Both the position numbers and the translations under genes were made by a program. From positions 434,001 to 498,000 of the forward strand of contig CAKJVC010000021.1 of the NCBI GenBank assembly GCA_918026815.1: a stretch of 64,000 nucleotides of DNA, written 5' to 3'. Within the stretch, counting starts at the first letter, position 1; the number at the start of each line of letters is the position of its first letter. Source of the stretch: Chalara sp. BL73. Lineage: Eukaryota > Ascomycota > Leotiomycetes > Helotiales. Below, piece by piece: positions 58,189-64,000 of this stretch. A model generated the notes under the pieces. That model was not told where the DNA came from, did not search any database, and worked only from the letters and a program-made list of their open reading frames with translations.

Positions 58189-59626
58189 ATGCCTTACTCG
58201 CTCAAGGGAAGAAATGTCCTCGTGACAGGCGGATCACGGTTAGTCATGTCATCCATCCCACTACAGCATATTGTCTCGTTCTTCCGCACAATCGGCAATC
58301 CTAAAATAATCATTATGAATCCGCATCTTCTGTGCTCCAGCGGCCGAATACCTCAAAACTAACGGTTACAGTGGATTGGGAGAGGCTATCTGTTTGAAGT
58401 TTGCGGGAGAAGGTTGCAATGTTGCCATCAACTATTTCTCAAACGAAGCTCGTAAGGTGCTCTTAAACCATGATTCCGGTACTTCATAATCCTAACCGCG
58501 CTATAGGAGCTCAATCTGTGGCCGACAAGGTTGAGAAACTAGGAGGGAAGGCAGTTCTCGTCCAAGCAGTAGGTGCATTAAGCTGAACATTACCGCGTGT
58601 TCTCATGTTCCTAGATATCATATCAAGGCCTATTTTTGACAACTTTTGTTAGGACATGGGCAAAGAAGCAGATTGCTACCGGGCAGTCCAAGAAGCAACA
58701 TCAAAACTCGACGGTCTAGATATCATCATCTCGAATGCCGTCTGTATATCCCTTCCTTTCCCTTCCCCTCTTCCTCTTTCCCTTTCCAACCTAACATAAT
58801 ACAGGGCTACACGCGCTTCTCCGACTTCAAAGACCTTAACGCACCCACAGTTGAAGATTGGGATACCTGCTTCGCAGTCAACGTAAAAGCGCAATCATTC
58901 CTCCTTAAAGAAGCCACACCTACTTTGTAAGCCTCATCTACTTAGAGCAAAATTCGCCACGTTGGAAAGCTCCGTAGGATTTCCTAATCTTAAGATATGC
59001 TTGTACTCCTTGAACATGTCTTGAGAGTAATTCGCTCTCGAAATAGCCTCATGCTTTTAAAAACTCATCGAATGTGTGCAAACTAACTCGGAGATTCTGA
59101 TGCATAGCCGCGCCAACCCAGAAGGCGGCGTGTTCGTCGTGTCTTCCAGCATCGCCGGCATCAAACAAGCCGGTAGTTGTATGCCGTACAGCGTCACCAA
59201 AGCCGCGCAGTTGCATCTCGTGAAATGTCTTGCGGTGACGCAGGGCCCAAAGGTCCGGGTCAATGCCGTATTGCCAGGATTGCTGCTCACGGAATGGGTA
59301 CGTTACTTTCCGGAGACCTTCACTCTTAGATACTAATAAAGGTACTCCAGGGGTTGCTGTATGGAGAAGAGAGAATCGCATATATGAAAGAAAACGCTCC
59401 GCTAAAGAAGGAGGTATGTTCTTATGCGGTCACCGTTGTAGAGATTTAATGCTGAAGTCAAGGTCCTAGACAAACTTGGAAGATTGCGCGCAGGCGTTTG
59501 TAGACATCGCGAGAAACACATCCATGACTGGACAGACGATATCGGTTGGCAAGTTCCCTCGACAGCATCTAATTTAGACGCCAACTAACGTCGTACTTAG
59601 ACGCTGGGTATTCATTTGCGTCGTAA
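58189..59626 (+). CDS. Short-chain dehydrogenase/reductase (SDR)
   Basis: Nine exons: 58189-58238, 58372-58451, 58507-58568, 58653-58739, 58805-58926, 59108-59297, 59351-59413, 59470-59548 and 59601-59626; 252 aa, the classical SDR size. The nucleotide-binding motif TGGSRGLG is formed across the first intron. NAG sits across the fourth, SSSIAG provides the catalytic Ser, YSVTKAAQ the Tyr/Lys pair, and LPGLLLTEW the PG motif. The C-terminus SVDAGYSFAS depends on the last intron, which has a GC donor (G|GCAAGT). The substrate is unknown; the oxidoreductase would use NAD(P)H. Eight introns in 759 coding bases make this the most intron-dense gene here. Confidence 0.82.
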
Positions 59627-60753
59627 ACACAATTTGGCCTTTAGGCTACTCATAGTCCCGAAAATCAAATAGCTCATAGAAGGAAAGAAAGAAAAGACTT
59701 CATTGCTCTGATATGGGTCTTCGGGAGGACTGTTGAAATGAGTCGGCATGCTAAGTAGAACGGCCTCGGAATAGAATATGGTACCGTACGAGTCTTAGCT
59801 GAAACAATCTCTGAAGTACGTTTCACTCACCATGACCTATTTGATGCCTCCCACCACAAGACCCCAATCATTCTCCACGGCCAAAACTGCGAGCTCACCC
59901 TTTCCGGGGATCCCGTAAAAACACTCTCGGGAAGGATTTTAAAGTCGCGCGAGATTATCAGGGCCGTTTTACACTCCTCCAGCCGTTCTTAGCACGTACG
60001 ACGATGGTGCTTCGTGTACCTACAGAGCATTGGTAAAACTCGTTTTTGCCAATACCAGTCCCAGTTACCCTTTTCCATATAGATCCCAAGCGACAATGCG
60101 TAGAACGGACAAGGGAGGCGGCAGCGGCAAAAGTAGCAGCCGTTGCGGAAATCGATCAAGCAATTTTTTTTCAGATGCGGCAGCACAGTAACCTTACAGT
60201 GGCGGTCGTGTAATTTAATTAGACCTTGGTATGGCTAAAGCTTAGCAGACCTCCAAAATGTTCCAAGAGCGGGTTACTTGTTGGTCCGAAGTTATTTTCA
60301 TTGACGATAACGGATATATCAGGCTTGTTGTGGTGATATATGTCTAATTGGTCAAATGGACAATCATCTCAAGAAAAGACATGTTTATTGTATATCAAGA
60401 GTAAGTAAATAATGATCTCCAGCCAGGATATACAGGAAAGTATCATGTTGCCAAGAAAAGACTAGACCTAATTTGGTGGTTAAGCTCGAGCCGTACGACA
60501 GGTGCCGACTTTCGAATTAGTCCGTCCGCTGCTCCTGGCGGCGCAGTATATCTCTCTCTTTGGGGAACCATGGTGACAAGGCAACCATGCTGCCGGTATG
60601 GCGAGCCCCCGAATTCCGAGTCAGAGACGTACAAATGTAATTTCATGCTGCAGAGCCGGCCTCATAAGGTGAGGAAGATCTTCTTCTCTTGAGTAAATAA
60701 ATCTATTGTCCCCGTTTGATTTAGTATTTCCCCTTTCGCTGTGCCATTCCAAG
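59627..60753. other. Intergenic, no gene seen
   Basis: Lies between the SDR and the FSP1-like gene. Short frames on both strands show no domains. The last 100 bases form the promoter of the next gene. Confidence 0.5.
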
Positions 60754-62010
60754 ATGTCACAGGATAGTAGCACGCAGCAAAAACATATTGTCATCCTCGG
60801 TGGCTCCTATGGCGGGATATCAACATCTCACTATGTCCTCAAGCATGTTGTTCCCAAGCTGCCCCAGCCAGAAACATATCAGATCGTCCTTGTCAGCGCG
60901 TCACCCGAAGCCATGTGTCGCCCAACCTGTCCTCGAGCATTGGTCTCAGACAAGCTCCTTCCCCAGGAAAAGATCTTCGTCAACGTGTCTCAGCAGTTTG
61001 AGCAATATTCTCTAGAGCGCTTCCGCTTTATCCACGGCACCGTGACGGATCTTGACCATGTCAAACGTTCCCTGCAGATCGACCCTGCGTCAGGCAATGA
61101 AAAGTTGACGCTCAGATTCCATGCTCTTGTCATTGCTACAGGGGCATCAACACAAAGTCCACTGCTCGGCCTCAACCGGGACGCTGAATTCCTGAGGTCA
61201 AGCTGGACAGCCTTCCGACAAGCATTGCTGTCCGCTAAAAGCATCGTCATCGCTGGCGGCGGACCATCCGGTATCGAAACAGCTGGCGAGCTGGGCGAGT
61301 ACCTCAACGGCCGCGCTGGGTTCTTTGCATCGAAGATGGAGCAGCCCAAGGTTCGCATCACGGTTGTGACCGCGGGAGCAAAAATCCTACCGCTCCTCCG
61401 CACGTCCATTGCCGAGAAAGCGGAGCGGTATCTCGCCCAGGTAGGGGTGACTGTGATCAAGAACGCAAGAGTCGAAAGTGTGGCCCCTGAAGGCGCCGGG
61501 GTCAAGGATCTTGCGAGCAAGGCAACGATTACCCTCAACAATGGCAATACGATCGAAGCAGACATCTACATCCCCGCCGTGGGCATGACCTTCAACACAG
61601 GGTTTGTCCCAAAGGAATTGCTCACGGCGGACGGCCGCGTTGAGACTAACTCGTTGACTTTGCGTGTTGACAAAGCTGGACAACGTATCTACGGCATTGG
61701 TGATGCATCCTCGTGTGCTCGACCCGCTGTACATAATATCCTCAGCACCGTTCCTATTCTCGCTGCTAATATGAAGCGTGACTTGCTTCTAGCCGCCGGC
61801 AAGGAGGAGAGCGTTGTGGGTGCAGATAGACTGTTCAAAGAAGAGACTCGCGAGATGCAACTGGTACCTATTGGAAAAACTAAAGGTGTCGGCGCAGCGA
61901 TGGGGTGGCAGTTACCAAGCTTCTTGGTGTGGGCGATCAAGGGAAGGGACTATTGGCTATGGACAACAGGAAACCTATGGAGTGGAAAGCAGTGGGCTAA
62001 AGAGTCATGA
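60754..62010 (+). CDS. FSP1/AIFM2-like pyridine-nucleotide-disulphide oxidoreductase
   Basis: A single exon of 418 aa with no introns. The first Rossmann motif is HIVILGGSYGGISTSHYVL (FAD); LVIATGAST is the ATG motif; SIVIAGGGPSGIETAGELGE is the NAD(P)H-binding motif; and RIYGIGDASS is the second FAD-binding segment (GD box). The order and spacing match the AIF/AMID/FSP1 branch of NADH-dependent oxidoreductases, which reduce quinones; the human member acts at membranes against lipid peroxidation. The C-terminal WAIKGRDYWLWTTGNLWSGK is hydrophobic and aromatic. The start at 60754 places the FAD motif at residue 10; upstream in-frame sequence lacks an ATG that makes sense. Confidence 0.85.
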   Translation: MSQDSSTQQKHIVILGGSYGGISTSHYVLKHVVPKLPQPETYQIVLVSASPEAMCRPTCPRALVSDKLLPQEKIFVNVSQQFEQYSLERFRFIHGTVTDLDHVKRSLQIDPASGNEKLTLRFHALVIATGASTQSPLLGLNRDAEFLRSSWTAFRQALLSAKSIVIAGGGPSGIETAGELGEYLNGRAGFFASKMEQPKVRITVVTAGAKILPLLRTSIAEKAERYLAQVGVTVIKNARVESVAPEGAGVKDLASKATITLNNGNTIEADIYIPAVGMTFNTGFVPKELLTADGRVETNSLTLRVDKAGQRIYGIGDASSCARPAVHNILSTVPILAANMKRDLLLAAGKEESVVGADRLFKEETREMQLVPIGKTKGVGAAMGWQLPSFLVWAIKGRDYWLWTTGNLWSGKQWAKES

Positions 62011-64000
62011 TGCGGGTGTTTTACGTGGTTCTGATCAGGTAGCAGTTGTGGCTGGGAGCGCCAGGTTTACGAAAGAGATATTAATACGTATGGGAAACTA
62101 AAGAGTATTCTGTAGCACGGTTACGGCAGTGAAGCCCAGGTTCTAGAAGGGTGTCGGGGCCATTTGTATAAATATTCGCTTTTGGTTTAGGGCTAGATGC
62201 CGACGGTTTAGGTCTAGCGTACCGAGTTCCACCAATCGCATATCCTCTCCCTGCCCCATACCACTTCCCCTTGAACTTCCATCCTAGTTCAATAGTTAAG
62301 AAGCTCCCTCATCTCTACATACACACTGTTTGACCTTTTCCATTACACATTCGTCTTGCGTATGCTCGTGTTACCCACGTCTCCCTCTCAGCCCCTCTGG
62401 TCCTCACTTCCAATTCTGCAACGATAATCTATCTAGGTATGATTTTGCATCCGGCTTCCTCATTCCAAGCGGACCCCTTCAACAAACTCTCTATACACGC
62501 TCTCATGCATTCTCCTGTTTCCAACTCTGCAAGGTTCTCGACTAGCTTGCTAAGGGATAATAATAGCGTGTTCTGAGCAAGAGAGGGGGACTGGGAGAAG
62601 CTGGTCCGAATCTTGTTAAAGCAGGAACTTAGGTAGAAGTTATATGCAACCCCTAGCTCTCCAATATAACATAAGATCAAACACAGCTCTTTAACTTAAA
62701 CCCGAAAATTTGCTACAGCTTCATCTGAAGTATATGATATTCACCGGTCCTTCGGATCACCAAGGAATAATGAAGCTGCGGAATGAAAATCGCGATTTTG
62801 ACTATCCTGCAATCGTTTGCTCATTAGATCGTCTTGCATCTAACGGAGTGTGCCGGTCAGAGGCTCTTCCACGCTGCTGCTGTAACGAATAGGTTGCCGA
62901 TTCATCCAGGGCTAACAAAATCAGCCTCTTTAATCGGCAGTCCCGCGGTGGCCACGCAAGAATGGTCCTCTGTTGCGGACATGATATTGGAACCAATGAA
63001 TATTGAAGAGTAGATATTTCCTCTGAGGTTTAGTTATCATCATACTTAATCATCTTAACAAGTCTTCTCACCCAGTGTATAGCGCATCTTATCATCAAGT
63101 GGATAGGGACCCCGACCATTCGTCTGAAATCATCCTACCAACATATCATAGAATAAGGCAATGGCAGGATACATTGAATATGGTTCCCTGCCGATCCAAT
63201 TTACCTCTGACACTCAAGCCTCAATCCTGCATATGTTACTGTTCCTAAACTTCACCCGCTCCGTCCCTCGGTAATCGTTGTCTTTTGACTTGAAATGATC
63301 CCTAGCTCATGTAAGGCTTTTGATACGATAAGAAAGCTGAAGACGACAACTTAGCTCGGCGATTGAAAGCAAAGGCTCAGCTCAAAAGAAAGAGAGAAAA
63401 AAAGAGCTTGCAAAAACGGCAAAAGCTCTAGGAGAGAGCCGAAGGACCCACCACATCTACGAAACCTACAAGTACGCGAAATGTAAGTTTATCCTTTTAG
63501 TGCTCGCCAGCCCTGGAGGATCCCAGCCCCCTGCCGGGTTCCTTCGCAGAAGCTAGAGTCATAGTTCTTCATTTTTGGACTTTTGCCAGCGAGCGCTCGG
63601 AGTCCTGTTAGAATAGAATGGGTTGACTTAAGCGAGCTTCCCCCCTTCCCGAATCAGGTTTCTCTATAGTGACTGATATTACTTTTATTATGCTTTCATC
63701 TATAAGAATTTATAGTGTCTTATTATCTTGATTCATATGGAAAGGCTGACGTCAAGTCCTGAGAGAGGTGTTTTAAGTACCCTCATTTTTGCACTCCATC
63801 AGTAGTTCTAGTTCGGCTTACGGATTAAAATCCAATCTGTCTCGTCTGTATACGAAGAGAGCCTGAAGGGAGTGAGGCGAACTTGCTTTCACCAACCACC
63901 ACTCCAAGCTCAATTAGAGGTTAGGGTGTGTAACGCAACTACCTTAGGCCACCAGGTATTATTTGACTCGCCATTCCCCAAACCTGTTACTCAAGTCAGC
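62011..64000. other. Intergenic, no supported gene
   Basis: Two kilobases with only short frames. A Lys/Arg/Gln-rich reading at about 63355-63470 (KAKAQLKRKREKKELAKTAK) is reminiscent of transposase or coiled-coil tails, but no boundary or partner domain is visible. Otherwise nothing is recognised. Confidence 0.4.

Noticed and set aside
63355..63480. Lys/Gln-rich frame resembling a transposase tail
   Set aside because: Too short, no partner domain or boundaries; low complexity can explain it.

Overview
The window comes from a filamentous ascomycete. Its genes carry many short (about 46-150 nt) spliceosomal introns with fungal branch points (CTRAY, ACTAAC, TACTAAT), and it encodes fungus-specific families: a Zn2Cys6 regulator, a GPI-anchored GH76 and GH17, Erg4, Dre2 and HET-domain debris. 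Pezizomycotina is well supported; a Leotiomycetes-like genome is only a guess. I see no rRNA, tRNA, CRISPR or intact transposon. Gene models were built by splicing the frames by eye, and every multi-exon CDS sums to a multiple of three.

Layout. (1) 0.5-10 kb holds a compact carbohydrate gene cluster: a secreted alginate-lyase-fold polysaccharide lyase, a Zn2Cys6 regulator, a GH88 unsaturated-uronyl hydrolase, and a Dal5-type MFS transporter divergent from GH88. The logic is cut, trim, import and regulate for an acidic polysaccharide. Two of its genes share an almost identical intron. (2) 11.5-17.4 kb: a 2EXR/F-box-like protein head-to-head with Cdt1, then MBF1 and a DUF1365 protein. (3) 18-23 kb: two GPI-type cell-wall enzymes, GH76 (Dfg5/Dcw1) and GH17. 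(4) 23-26 kb: gene-poor, with a decayed ABCC transporter. (5) 26-33 kb: mitochondrial PP2C, a small ABM-domain protein, a GH43/CBM35 galactanase and a GNAT. (6) 33.5-37 kb: Spt16 of FACT, followed by HET-domain debris. (7) 39.7-45.6 kb: a Ubp3/USP10 deubiquitinase head-to-head with a Mag2/RNF10 RING ligase. (8) 46-48 kb: ERG4 with an intragenic 12-bp minisatellite. (9) 49-57.5 kb: CCZ1/mitochondrial Met-tRNA formyltransferase and DRE2/STF2-like, two more divergent pairs. (10) 58-62 kb: an intron-rich SDR and an intronless FSP1/AIFM2-like oxidoreductase; the last 2 kb has no gene I can support.

The most interesting items are: the pair of about 90% identical introns in two unrelated adjacent genes (an introner-element candidate), the uronide-utilisation cluster, the head-to-head Ubp3 and Mag2/RNF10 pair (known in other species as eraser and writer of the same 40S ubiquitin marks), a G1/S-type palindrome in front of CDT1, two GC-AG introns, and a start codon split by an intron.
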